Below, one piece after another: positions 1-9,700 of a DNA stretch of 64,000 nt. The notes beneath the pieces were generated by a model. It did no database searches. It saw only the letters and a program-made list of their open reading frames with translations, and was not told the DNA's origin. Source of the stretch: Bacillaceae bacterium S4-13-56 (lineage in GTDB: Bacteria; Bacillota; Bacilli; Bacillales; JAWJLM01); assembly GCA_040191315.1 (NCBI GenBank), contig JAWJLM010000002.1:1-64000 (forward strand). Reading direction: 5' to 3'. Position 1 is the stretch's first letter. Every line of letters begins with the position of its first letter. Both the position numbers and the translations under genes were made by a program.

Positions 1-220
1 TATTATCAGGGGTCTTGGATTTTTGTCCGTTGGCTCTAAAAAATAAGTAGTCGTTTGATCGTATAAAAAAGAAGACCCATCCTTCTTAAGGATTTCTTGG
101 TGAGCTATATATAGAAAATTGTCAAGGTGCAAAATCTTTTGTGAAGCATGTTTCAAAAAGTGTTTTCATGGGGAGGAATATATTATAATAAAGGGGATGT
201 TCTAGTTAGGGGAAATTGAT

Positions 221-868
221 ATGATATTATCTGTGTTTAATTTTAATGAAATTCAAACTTTGATTGAAGATGAAAAATATTATGAGTCAATTCTACAAAT
301 ATTAGAGAGCTATGAAAAACTGGGACCCTTACCTGGAATCCTTCTCCCCTTTTCGGAAGCTTTTTTACCTTTCCTTCCTGCAGTGGTTTTTGTTATGGCT
401 AATTCCATGGCATATGGATTGTTTCAGGGATTCTTCCTTTCATGGTTAGGTGCATCTTTAGGTTCAATAGCTGTTTTCACCATTATTCGTGGCTTAAGAG
501 ATTGGAAGCCGATCCAATTTATTCGTAAAAATCGCCAGGTTCAAAAGGTGATGTATTGGGTGGAAAGCCATGGTTTCGGACCGATTTTTTTACTTTTGTG
601 TTTTCCGTTCTCTCCCTCTGCCGTTATTAATACTGTAGCGGGATTATCAAGAGTAAACTTTCAACAATTTGTCTTAGCTGTTTTTTTGGGTAAGACTTTG
701 ATGATTTTTACTGTTTCATATATCGGTACAAGCATTACATCATTTGCAGAAAGTCCCGTTAAATCCGTGGTTATTGGGATCTGTATTTTATTGTTCTGGT
801 TCATAGGAAAATATGTGGAACGGAGACTTCAAAGAAATAGAATTAAATCTGAATCAAAAAGTAAGTAA
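221..868 (+). CDS. yhjE: TVP38/TMEM64 (DedA-like) membrane protein, YhjE-like
   Basis: A 215-residue polytopic inner-membrane protein of the TVP38/TMEM64 (VTT/DedA-related) family. Residues about 50-90 and 115-160 form hydrophobic segments with the family's re-entrant-loop style, including the conserved FPFSPSAVINTVAGL stretch near residue 130, and a last helix near 180-200 precedes a basic tail. The start ATG follows an AGGGGA ribosome binding site. It lies directly upstream of a signal peptidase gene, as yhjE lies next to sipV in B. subtilis; that synteny supports the name. Family members are thought to act in lipid or small-solute movement, but the substrate is not known and nothing here reveals it. 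Confidence 0.8.
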   Translation: MILSVFNFNEIQTLIEDEKYYESILQILESYEKLGPLPGILLPFSEAFLPFLPAVVFVMANSMAYGLFQGFFLSWLGASLGSIAVFTIIRGLRDWKPIQFIRKNRQVQKVMYWVESHGFGPIFLLLCFPFSPSAVINTVAGLSRVNFQQFVLAVFLGKTLMIFTVSYIGTSITSFAESPVKSVVIGICILLFWFIGKYVERRLQRNRIKSESKSK

Positions 869-945
869 ATTGAATTGTTTAAATTGTTTGAATAGAGGGA
901 ATAATGGTAAAATGAATTGAGAGATTATTGTTTGGAGGAGATGGA

Positions 946-1485
946 ATGAGAAAACAGTTATGGGTTTATCTCCGAACCATTTTAATCGCTTTTGTTATTG
1001 CCTACGCTGTAAGAACCCTACTATTCGCAACCTATGTGGTTGATGGTAAGTCTATGGAACCAACCCTACATGATGGAAATCTGCTTATGGTTAATAAAGT
1101 GATCTATGATTGGAAGGATGTCAATCGATTTGACGTCATCGTTTTTCATCGTAACGAGCAAGACGATTATGTCAAAAGGGTAATCGGAATTGAGGGAGAC
1201 TCCATTGAATATAAAAATGATCGGTTGTATGTAAATGGAGAATTCCAAGAAGAAGCTTATCTTCAGCCTTTCCGGGAGGAAGCTGTAGGAAAATTAACTG
1301 AGGATTTTACCCTTAAAGAAATTACTGGGGAAGCGACGATACCTAAAGGATATATTTTTGTAATGGGAGATAATCGACAGAGAAGTTTGGATAGCCGGAA
1401 GTTTGGATTTGTGCCAATCGATTTGGTTGTCGGAAAAGTAGATGCGCGTTATTGGCCGATTTCCCAAGCAGCTATTGCTTTTTAA
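946..1485 (+). CDS. lepB: Type I signal peptidase
   Basis: Membrane-bound signal peptidase I (SipV-like) that removes signal peptides from exported proteins on the outer face of the membrane. One N-terminal transmembrane segment (about residues 9-29) is followed by the Ser/Lys dyad: Ser36 in DGKSMEPTL and Lys77 in DYVKRVIG. The C-terminal box GDNRQRSLDSRKFG is intact. The 179-residue length is normal for Gram-positive SipV/SipS proteins. The start chosen is the ATG preceded by GGAGGAG with a 5-base gap; an in-frame TTG six codons upstream has no such site. It probably forms a unit with the preceding yhjE-like gene and is followed by a terminator. Confidence 0.92.
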   Translation: MRKQLWVYLRTILIAFVIAYAVRTLLFATYVVDGKSMEPTLHDGNLLMVNKVIYDWKDVNRFDVIVFHRNEQDDYVKRVIGIEGDSIEYKNDRLYVNGEFQEEAYLQPFREEAVGKLTEDFTLKEITGEATIPKGYIFVMGDNRQRSLDSRKFGFVPIDLVVGKVDARYWPISQAAIAF

Positions 1486-1489
1486 CGAT

Positions 1490-1519
1490 AGAGCCCTCAC
1501 TCGTGTGAAGGCTTTTTTT
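1490..1519 (+). terminator. Intrinsic terminator after lepB
   Basis: Inverted repeat GAGCCCTCAC / GTGAAGGCTT with a 4-base loop, followed by a run of seven T. It ends the yhjE-lepB unit. Confidence 0.75.
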
Positions 1520-1657
1520 GTTTGTGTAGTGTATAAATGGAAAAGGTGAAAAATCCAAATAATAGTTTTGTAATCAGTCATATCTTTTTACGTTTACAAC
1601 TAAAACATCTATATGGTATACTTCGCCATAGAACATATGTTTTGGTAATGGGGTTTA

Positions 1658-2778
1658 ATGATGGAAGTCGCAAAAACACTAAGCCATAAAATTACCAATC
1701 ATTCTCGTATTTTTGATGAAACCTTATTCATTTATAACGAAGCATTAAGTTTTATCATCGACATCATAGATAAAGAATTTGATAACTTAGATGAAATTAC
1801 TGTAAAGAACATCCATACCACCAAATCAAACCCTTCTCCAAAGTATATAGAATTCAACCTTCGTTTTTATAAATTCCCTTCTTACTTTAGAAGAAGTGCG
1901 ATAGCTTCTGCTTTTGGCAAAGTGAAAAGTTATCGTTCAAACTACCAAAAATGGCTAAAAGAAAAGGAATCAGTCCTTTACGAAGGAAAGAAATTTAAAA
2001 AGAATCCACCTGCGTTATAATTACATCACAAAGAGTTTCCAGTGTTTTATAAAAACAATATGTTTGAGAGAACATCTGATGCTACCGCTCAAATCAAAGT
2101 CTTTCACAACCATAATTGGGTATGGGTGGATATTGAATTTAAAGAACAAGACCTATATAAGCGGGATGTTTGGGATTGGAAGGAGTGTAATCCTAAGCGT
2201 GTTAAGGTTGGCAAGAAATACTTTTTACACTTTACTTATACATCTAAAGTAAAGTTAAGTGATACAAAACTTGAGCTACGCAAGGTATTGACCTAGATCC
2301 GTATGTGCAGTAGACTTGGGAATTAATAATTCAGCAGTTTGTTCCATTCTCGACGCAAAAGGAACTATCTTAGCTCGTAAGTTTAGTAACCAAGCTAAAG
2401 AAAAAGACCGTTTGCTTCGATTAACGAATAAATTGCGTACAGTACAACGTCCATCTGGTTGGGTAGCTGCACCTAACAATTAATGGGTTACAGAAACAAA
2501 TTATTACCCATACTTCGCATGAAATTATAAAGTTCACCAAAGAACATAATTATGATGTCGTTGTCTTCGAATTCCTAGATAAAATGAAGATACCGAAAAG
2601 TTTTTGGGGTGCTAAGAAACTTCGTTTCAAATTACGTTATTGGCGTAAAACGGCGATTCAACATAAAGTAGAAGAAATGGCTCATTATGCAGGTATACGT
2701 ATTTCTAGAGTCCATCCTCGAAACACAAGTGCATTAAATGGTTCTGGAAAAGTAGAACGTAATAATAAGAAAGTATAA
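1658..2778 (+). pseudogene. tnpB: Decayed TnpB (IS200/IS605 OrfB-type) gene
   Basis: Remnant of a TnpB protein, the RNA-guided nuclease associated with IS200/IS605 and IS1341-type elements. The first part (1658-2020) ends at an in-frame TAA and continues in the same frame to 2296. A frame change then gives the RuvC-I motif AVDLGIN (from 2301, to a stop at 2483), and another frame change gives the RuvC-II region with VVFEFLDKM and the bridge-like AKKLRFKLRYWR (about 2488-2778). The protein stops at TSALNGSGKVERNNKKV, before the zinc ribbon and the third catalytic Asp would be expected. With a nonsense codon, two frameshifts and a missing C terminus the product cannot be active. No intact TnpA is nearby. 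Confidence 0.85.
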
Positions 2779-2905
2779 AATTTGTCTAGTTCCAGCGAAA
2801 AAGCATCATCGAGTAATCTTCGAAGTTTTTGCCCCGAGTAAGGAAAGCAACATAGAGCTACTTCACAGAAACAAGTGCTTTTTCTTGTTCGAGGGGCAGC
2901 CTATC
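2779..2905 (+). repeat. Dispersed mosaic repeat, copy 1a
   Basis: Begins TTTGTCTAGTTCCAGCGAAA and contains the family core CAGAAACAAGTG...CTTGTT, a small hairpin. It abuts the 3' end of the tnpB remnant, so the repeat or a deletion has replaced the end of that gene. Related copies are at 2968-3237, 52191-52330 (minus), 57620-57831 and 61461-61586. The segment between this copy and the next (2906-2967) shows no gene. Confidence 0.75.
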
Positions 2906-2967
2906 GACTAGAGTCGGTTCCCTCCTCTCCTTCGATAAGTCAACATCGATGAAGGAGATTCGGTTAA

Positions 2968-3237
2968 AAACGCGACATCGTGTTGGGGCTGCGATTACTC
3001 GTCCCACCGGAATGATTTGCAAGACCGAACGGACTCGTATCCTGCGAGCCCTCGTGAACCGTGTTTCCTTTATCTCAGAAATAAGGAACGTAGGTTGAAT
3101 TCGCCACTACACCTACGTGACCCACATCCTGTGGGCCTCACCGCCTTACGTCGATGGTCACAAGAAATGCTTCTCGAGAATTTACTTCGCAGAAACAAGT
3201 GATTTTCTTGTTTTGAAGGGAGCTTGCGTTTTTCATA
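2968..3237 (+). repeat. Dispersed mosaic repeat, copy 1b
   Basis: Shares long stretches with 57620-57831: CGAACGGACTCG.ATCCTGCG, GCGATTACTCGTCCCACC, GACCCACATC.TGTGGGCCTC, ACCGCCTTACGTCGATG and CTTCTCGAGAATTTACTTCG, and ends in the family hairpin AAACAAG/CTTGTTT. The block with GATTACTCGTCCC comes before the block with CGAACGGACTC here but after it in the 57.6 kb copy, so modules are shuffled. Short open frames inside it are not genes. It ends just upstream of addB. Confidence 0.8.
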
Positions 3238-3258
3238 ATGGAAGGAGAGGAAAGGCTA

Positions 3259-6200
3259 ATGTCTGTTCGATTTATTTTAGGCAAGTCAAGTAAAGATAAT
3301 AGTGAATGGATACTGCACGAAATTCAAAGAGAGTTACAGCAACGTCCTGAAGGGCCGTCCATTTTTTACTTAGTTCCTGATCAGATGACCTTTCAACAGG
3401 AATATAGACTACTAAAAAGTTCGGAATTGGAAGGGACCATTCGTGCTCAAGTGTTTAGCTTTTCACGCTTAGCGTGGAGAGTTTTTCAAGAGACAGGTGG
3501 AGGAATAAGAAAGTACATTAGTTCTACTGGAATCCAAATGTTACTCCGTAAAATTACGAACGAGCAAAAGGGGGAGTATAAGGTTTTCCAAAAAGCAGTG
3601 GAAAAACAGGGGTTTATGGATCAGTTGGAAGGAATGATTACTGAACTCAAAAGATACTGTGTTACTCCAGAACTTTTAAAGGATCAAATACAGCAGATGA
3701 AACAGTTTCAGCATACGACACCGCAAGAAAATAGTTTAATGGACAAGCTTCATGATTTGAGTAAAATCTATGAAGCTCTTTCTAGTGAACTTGTTCATCA
3801 CTATATGGATGCGGAAGACCGCCTTCAAATGCTCATTGATAAAATTCCTTCTTCCAAGGAGTTAGAAGGAGCGACCATCTATTTAGATGGCTTTTATCGC
3901 TTTACACCCCAAGAACTTCAAGTTATTCAAGTGTTGATGCAAAAGGTCCGGAGAGTTACTCTTGCGGTCACAGTTGATCCTACAAGTTTTAGAACACCTG
4001 AAGAGCTTGATTTATTTTATCAAGCAACGACAACTCATGAACAAGTCCGTGAAATTGCAGAAGAAATAGGTATCCCAATAGAGGAACCTGTCCTAGTGAA
4101 CCATCAGACATCTCAGCCATATTTAGTTCACTTAGCTGACCATTTTGACGATCGTCCTGCTCCCGCGTATATAGACAAAGTTCCTCTAGTCATAGGGCAA
4201 AGCGTTAATCCAAGGGCAGAGGTAGAAGGGGTTGCTCGAGAAATCCTTTCTTTAGTTCGCCAAAAAAATTATCGATATAAAGATGTAGCTATATTTATCC
4301 GTCAACCAGAGGTATACCATGACTTAATTGCTACCGTGTTTGAAGATTATCGCATTCCCGTTTTTATTGATGTAAAAAGGACAATGCTAAATCATCCACT
4401 CATTGAAGTGCTTCGCTCCTTATTGGAGCTTGTGGAAGGAAATTGGAAGTATGATGCGATGTTTCGAATTTTAAAAACAGGTCTGATTCCTCCTACTAAT
4501 GAAGAGTTTCCACTCACCTCAGAAGCCATTGATGAACTAGAAAATTATGTTCTTGAGTATGGGATTCGTTCAAAAAGTCAATGGATGAATGCTAAGTCCT
4601 GGACTTATCAAAGGTTTAAAGGCTTCAATCTAGGTGCAAAAACAGAAGAAGAAAAGAAGATGGAAGAAAGATTGCAGGCCTATAGAATGCAAGTGGTAGA
4701 ATGGTTGGCACCAATTGATGAACAATTGAGAAGTGGTAAAACCGTACAAGAAAAGTGTGAATCCCTCTATATATGGTTAGAAAAAATAAATGCACCTCAA
4801 ACTTTGGAGCGATGGAGAAGTAACTTTGATGCAAGAGGAGAATTAGAAAAAGGACGGGAGCAGGAACAGGTATGGGTTGCTGTCATCCAATTGTTTGATG
4901 AACTAGTGGAGATGATAGGAGAAGAAATCTCTCCATTATCCTCTTTCCGTACCATCGTTGACGCTGGATTTGAATCCTTGCAATTTGCCCATGTTCCACC
5001 AAGTATGGACCACGTCATTGTGGGAAGCGTTGATCAGTCACGGATTTCCGGAATGCGCGCTGCTTTTTTACTAGGAGTAAATGAAGGTTTATGGCCAATG
5101 AAACCACCGTCTGATAGTTTAATATCAGAAAATGAAAGGGAACTACTTAAGGGTCATGGAATGCAGCTTGCTGACTCTAATAAAAGACAGCTTTTAGACG
5201 ATCGATTTTATATCTATTTGGCTTTTACTGCCCCATCGGATTTTTTATGGGTCAGTTATACGCTTAGTGATGAGGAAGGAAAAACAAAGATACCATCTTC
5301 CTATATCAAACGAACAATGGATATATTCCCTAAAGCAAGACAGGAGCTTCTTTTACAAGATGCGGAAGAAGCGCAAGATGTGGATCCATTCATCACTACT
5401 AAGGAAAAAACTTTGTCTATGCTAACCTCTGAGCTAGCTAGAAGTAAACGAGGGTATCCGATTCATGAAAAATGGTGGAGGGTTCTTCACTGGTATTTGT
5501 CACAACCCGAGGATCAGCCTGCTAAAGTTATTCTTCATAGTCTTTTCTATCAAAATGAACCTGTTAGTTTAGAGGAAACGACAACAAGGCAACTCTACCC
5601 AGAAGTTTTACAGACAAGCGTATCCAGGCTGGAGAGTTATTTCAGCTGCTCATACAAGCATTTTCTTCAGTACGGGTTGGGCCTTAATGAAAGACCGATA
5701 TTTCAATTAGAGGCACCTGATATTGGACAACTGTTTCACGAAGCTTTAAAAAAGATTTCGGAATGGATAATGAAGGATGGGGGAGATTGGAAGCTTGTAT
5801 CTAAAAAGGATACGGACGCTTACGCTCGAAAAGCTGTACAGGAGTTAGGCCCTATCCTACAGCACCAAATCTTAGCCAGCTCCAATCGGTATCAATATAT
5901 TCAAAAAAAGCTGGAGCAAGTAATTGCAAGAGCAGCTTATGTCATTAGTCAACAAGCAAAAGCAAGTCTTTTTAGTCCAGTAGGGTTTGAGATAGGTTTT
6001 GGTCCAAATGAATTGTTACCTCCTGTTGATCTCCCACTTCCAAACGGCTATAAAATTCAGCTAAGAGGAAGAATTGACCGTGTGGAAAAAGCACAGGAGG
6101 ATGATCGACTCTTTTTAAGAATTATAGATTATAAGTCAAGCTCGAAAGGACTTAAGCTTTCTGAAATATATCATGGTCTGTCTCTTCAAATGCTTACGTA

Positions 6201-6735
6201 TTTGGATGTTGTTCTCACTCATGCTGAACAGTGGCTCGGATTAAAGGCATCTCCGGCGGGTGTATTATATTTCCATGTCCATAATCCAATGCTTTCAGAA
6301 GAAAAAGAACTCTCAGACGATCAGATTGAGCAGGAAATTTTCAAGAAGTTCAAAATGCAGGGGCTTCTTTTGGAAAATGAAGATGTCGTTCGAATGATGG
6401 ATACACAACTTGATTCTGGATCGAGCTCTATCATACCTGTTGGATTAAAGAAAAATGGTGGCTTTTATCAGTATTCACGTACGGCACAGGAAGAGAATTT
6501 TGACCAATTAAAACGTTACATTCGAGGATTAATGGTACAAGCAGGTCTTGATATAACAAATGGAAAAGTGGAATTAAATCCATTTCAACAAAAGCAAAAA
6601 TCAGCATGTACATTTTGTTCGTATCGATCTGTATGTCAATTTGACCCGACAATGGAAAATAACGAGTTCCGATTATTAAAGGATTTTAAAGATGAAGAGG
6701 TCTGGGCAGAATTGAAGAGAAAGGAGGAAGAGTGA
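3259..6735 (+). CDS. addB: ATP-dependent helicase/nuclease subunit B
   Basis: AddB (RexB) subunit of the AddAB complex, which resects double-strand DNA ends up to Chi and prepares them for RecA. It is 1158 residues, the usual length. The N-terminal degenerate helicase Walker-A region reads ILGKSSKDNSEWIL near residue 6. The C-terminal RecB-type nuclease domain contains RIIDYKSSSKG, and the iron-sulfur cysteines are seen as one Cys in ESYFSCSYKHFLQYGL and a cluster CTFCSYRSVC near the C terminus. The ATG at 3259 follows GAAGGAGAGG; an in-frame ATG seven codons earlier overlaps that site. The stop overlaps the addA start by one base. Confidence 0.95.
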   Translation: MSVRFILGKSSKDNSEWILHEIQRELQQRPEGPSIFYLVPDQMTFQQEYRLLKSSELEGTIRAQVFSFSRLAWRVFQETGGGIRKYISSTGIQMLLRKITNEQKGEYKVFQKAVEKQGFMDQLEGMITELKRYCVTPELLKDQIQQMKQFQHTTPQENSLMDKLHDLSKIYEALSSELVHHYMDAEDRLQMLIDKIPSSKELEGATIYLDGFYRFTPQELQVIQVLMQKVRRVTLAVTVDPTSFRTPEELDLFYQATTTHEQVREIAEEIGIPIEEPVLVNHQTSQPYLVHLADHFDDRPAPAYIDKVPLVIGQSVNPRAEVEGVAREILSLVRQKNYRYKDVAIFIRQPEVYHDLIATVFEDYRIPVFIDVKRTMLNHPLIEVLRSLLELVEGNWKYDAMFRILKTGLIPPTNEEFPLTSEAIDELENYVLEYGIRSKSQWMNAKSWTYQRFKGFNLGAKTEEEKKMEERLQAYRMQVVEWLAPIDEQLRSGKTVQEKCESLYIWLEKINAPQTLERWRSNFDARGELEKGREQEQVWVAVIQLFDELVEMIGEEISPLSSFRTIVDAGFESLQFAHVPPSMDHVIVGSVDQSRISGMRAAFLLGVNEGLWPMKPPSDSLISENERELLKGHGMQLADSNKRQLLDDRFYIYLAFTAPSDFLWVSYTLSDEEGKTKIPSSYIKRTMDIFPKARQELLLQDAEEAQDVDPFITTKEKTLSMLTSELARSKRGYPIHEKWWRVLHWYLSQPEDQPAKVILHSLFYQNEPVSLEETTTRQLYPEVLQTSVSRLESYFSCSYKHFLQYGLGLNERPIFQLEAPDIGQLFHEALKKISEWIMKDGGDWKLVSKKDTDAYARKAVQELGPILQHQILASSNRYQYIQKKLEQVIARAAYVISQQAKASLFSPVGFEIGFGPNELLPPVDLPLPNGYKIQLRGRIDRVEKAQEDDRLFLRIIDYKSSSKGLKLSEIYHGLSLQMLTYLDVVLTHAEQWLGLKASPAGVLYFHVHNPMLSEEKELSDDQIEQEIFKKFKMQGLLLENEDVVRMMDTQLDSGSSSIIPVGLKKNGGFYQYSRTAQEENFDQLKRYIRGLMVQAGLDITNGKVELNPFQQKQKSACTFCSYRSVCQFDPTMENNEFRLLKDFKDEEVWAELKRKEEE

Positions 6736-9700
6736 TGAAGTGGACGCCTGAACAAGAACAAGCCATTTACTCCGGACAGCAAGATATATTAGTAGCCGCA
6801 GCTGCTGGGTCTGGGAAAACGGCAGTTTTAGTAGAGCGCATTATACAAAAGCTTATGAACAAGGAAAGCCCAATGGATATTGATTCGTTACTTGTGGTTA
6901 CCTTTACCAATGCGGCGGCTCAAGAAATGAGAAATCGTGTGGGAGCAGCCTTAGAAAAGGCACTCGAACAGGAGCCATCTTCCATACACTTAAAAAAGCA
7001 GCTTTCTTTATTACAACGAGCGTCCATCTCAACCCTTCACTCCTTCTGTATGGATGTAGTGAGAAAGTACGCCTTTCGTTTAGATTTAGATCCTCACTTT
7101 CGAATGCTGGATGAAATTGAAGGAGATTTGTTAAAAGAAGAAATTCTACAAGAATTATTTGAAAAGTGGTACGGAGAAGAAGGAGAAGACCGTGATCTTT
7201 TCTTTGAAGTGGTTGAGCGTTTCTCTAGTGACCGCAGTGATGCGGAAGTAGAAGATTTAATTCTTCAACTCTACGAATTCTCTAGACAACACCCTTGGCC
7301 TCATTATTGGCTAGATGGGATAGTGAATGCATATGATGTGAAGGAATCTGTTTCCGAAGAAGAGCTGGACTGGTTAGATCTTTTGAAGAAAGATGTACAA
7401 TTCCAGTTAGAATATATGATTTCTGAATGTCAAAAGGCTTTACAAATCACACGGGAAAAGGATGGTCCCTATCACTATGCAGAAGCTGTAGAGCAGGATT
7501 TACTCATTTTTGAAGATGCTAGGAAAATACTAAATTATTCTTGGCAGGAGCTACAGGAATGGGCGACTTCTATTAAAGGGTTTGCAAAGCTGTCGGCTAA
7601 GCGAGTGGATGTCAATGATGATAAAAAGGAAAAAGTAAAAGATATAAGGAATCGTTATAAAAAGTTGTGGCAAAGTATGTTAGAACAATGGTTCCTTCGT
7701 TCCTTGCCTGCTCATCTCCAAGATTTAGAAAAACTTAAACCAGTGATTGGGCATCTTATGAAATTAGTCAAGGAGTTCGGTGATCGTTTTCAACAGACGA
7801 AAAAAGAAAATGCCCTCGTTGATTTTAGTGATCTAGAACATTACTGTTTACAGCTATTGATGGAAGAAGGTTCGACACCAAATGATGTCATCCCGTCTGT
7901 TGTAGCTAAAGAATTTCATAAGCAGTTTCATGAAATCTTAGTAGATGAATATCAGGATACGAACCTAGTTCAAGAAACGATTTTGCAATTATTGGTTCAA
8001 GGAGAGGAATCTGGATATTTGTTTATGGTAGGAGATGTAAAGCAAAGTATTTACCGATTTCGCCATGCGGAACCTTCCTTGTTTGTGAATAAATATAAAG
8101 CCTTTGCCCATGACCCATCACAAGGACTTCGAATTGATTTAGCTCGAAATTTTAGAAGTCGTAAAGAAGTGTTGGCAGGTGCTAACTATATTTTTCGTCA
8201 ACTTTTTGATGAAACAGTTGGTGAGCTTGTCTATGACGAAGCAGCTGAACTTATCTATAGTAATCAAGATTATGATCAATTCCCAAATCCAGAAGTCGAT
8301 GCAGAGCTTATGATCATTGATCGTCAGGAGCATGAGGAAACGGATGAAGAGGGAACTGAAAATTATCGGGATCTAGAAAAAGCGCAGCTTGAGGCGCGAG
8401 CCTATGCGATGCAAATCAGAAAATGGATAGGGAAAGAATCTGGACATTCGATGCAGGTTGTAGACAAAAAGACGAGTACATTAAGGAATATTCAATATAG
8501 AGATATCGTGATTCTGTTAAGGTCGATGACATGGGCTCCTTCCATTGTGGAGGAGTTAAAAAAGCAAGGGATTCCAGTTTATGCCGAGCTATCCAGTGGA
8601 TACTTCGAGGCAATTGAAATTCAAGTGATGTTAAGTCTCTTAAAGACCGTTGATAATCCCTTACAGGATATCCCACTGGCATCGGTTTTGAAGTCTCCTA
8701 TGGTAGGCCTAAATGAGCAGCAGCTTTCTGAAATTCGATTAACCAAAAAACGCAGTCCTTTTTTTGAGGCCTTAAAAGAATATCATAAGCAGCAATCTTC
8801 AGAAACGATGATATGGAAAAAAGTTGATCGATTTCTCCAACAATTTGCAGAATGGAGAAGATTGGCCAAACATGGAGCATTATCAGAGCTAATCTGGGGT
8901 ATTTTTAGAGATACTGGATACTATGATTTTGTTGGCGGAATGTCTGGTGGAAAACAAAGACAAGCAAACCTTAGAGCTTTATATGACCGTGCTCGGCAAT
9001 ATGAATCTACTAGCTTCCGAGGATTATTCCGATTCTTGAGATTTATAGAACGTATGGAGAAAAAGGGTGAGGACCTGGGAGCTGCAAGAGCATTAGGGGA
9101 ACAAGAAGACGTGGTTCGGATCATGACTATTCATAAAAGTAAGGGCTTAGAATTCCCGGTAGTCATTGTAGGAGCGATGGATAAGATGTTTAATGAGCAA
9201 GATTTAAAAAGAAAATTTCTCCTTCATAAAGATTGGGGATTCGCTTCTAAATTTATAGATCCAGAAAAAAGAATCATGTATCCTACTCTTTTATACCATG
9301 GGATCAAAAGTAAAATGCAAAAGGAAATGCTTGCAGAGGAAATGCGGGTATTATATGTGGCTTTAACAAGGGCAAAAGAAAAACTTGTTATGATTGGCAG
9401 TGTCAACTCTCTCGAAAAGAAAAAAGAACGCTGGAAAGAAATGCTTGACCATCAAGATCTAGTTTTACCTCCATACGAAAGATTGCGGGCAAAAACTTAT
9501 TTAGATTGGGTGGGGGCAACGCTGATTCGACATCAACAGGCAGTTCCTTTAAGAGATGAACATGAAGTAAATCATATAGATCCAACCATTAGTAAGGATA
9601 GTTCCACTTGGCAAATCACATTACTTCATGGTTCACAATTAGGGGGTTCCTCCATTTTAGATGAAGATAAACATGAAGATTTATGGAGGGCTATCCAAAA

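Noticed and set aside
1-220. Possible gene fragment at the left edge
   Set aside because: No frame with a family pattern was found; the stretch holds only weak promoter-like sequence (TATAAT at 184) and the ribosome site of the first gene.
3017-3202. 61-residue open frame upstream of addB, and a relative at 57623-57841
   Set aside because: Both fall inside copies of the same dispersed repeat and arise from its sequence.
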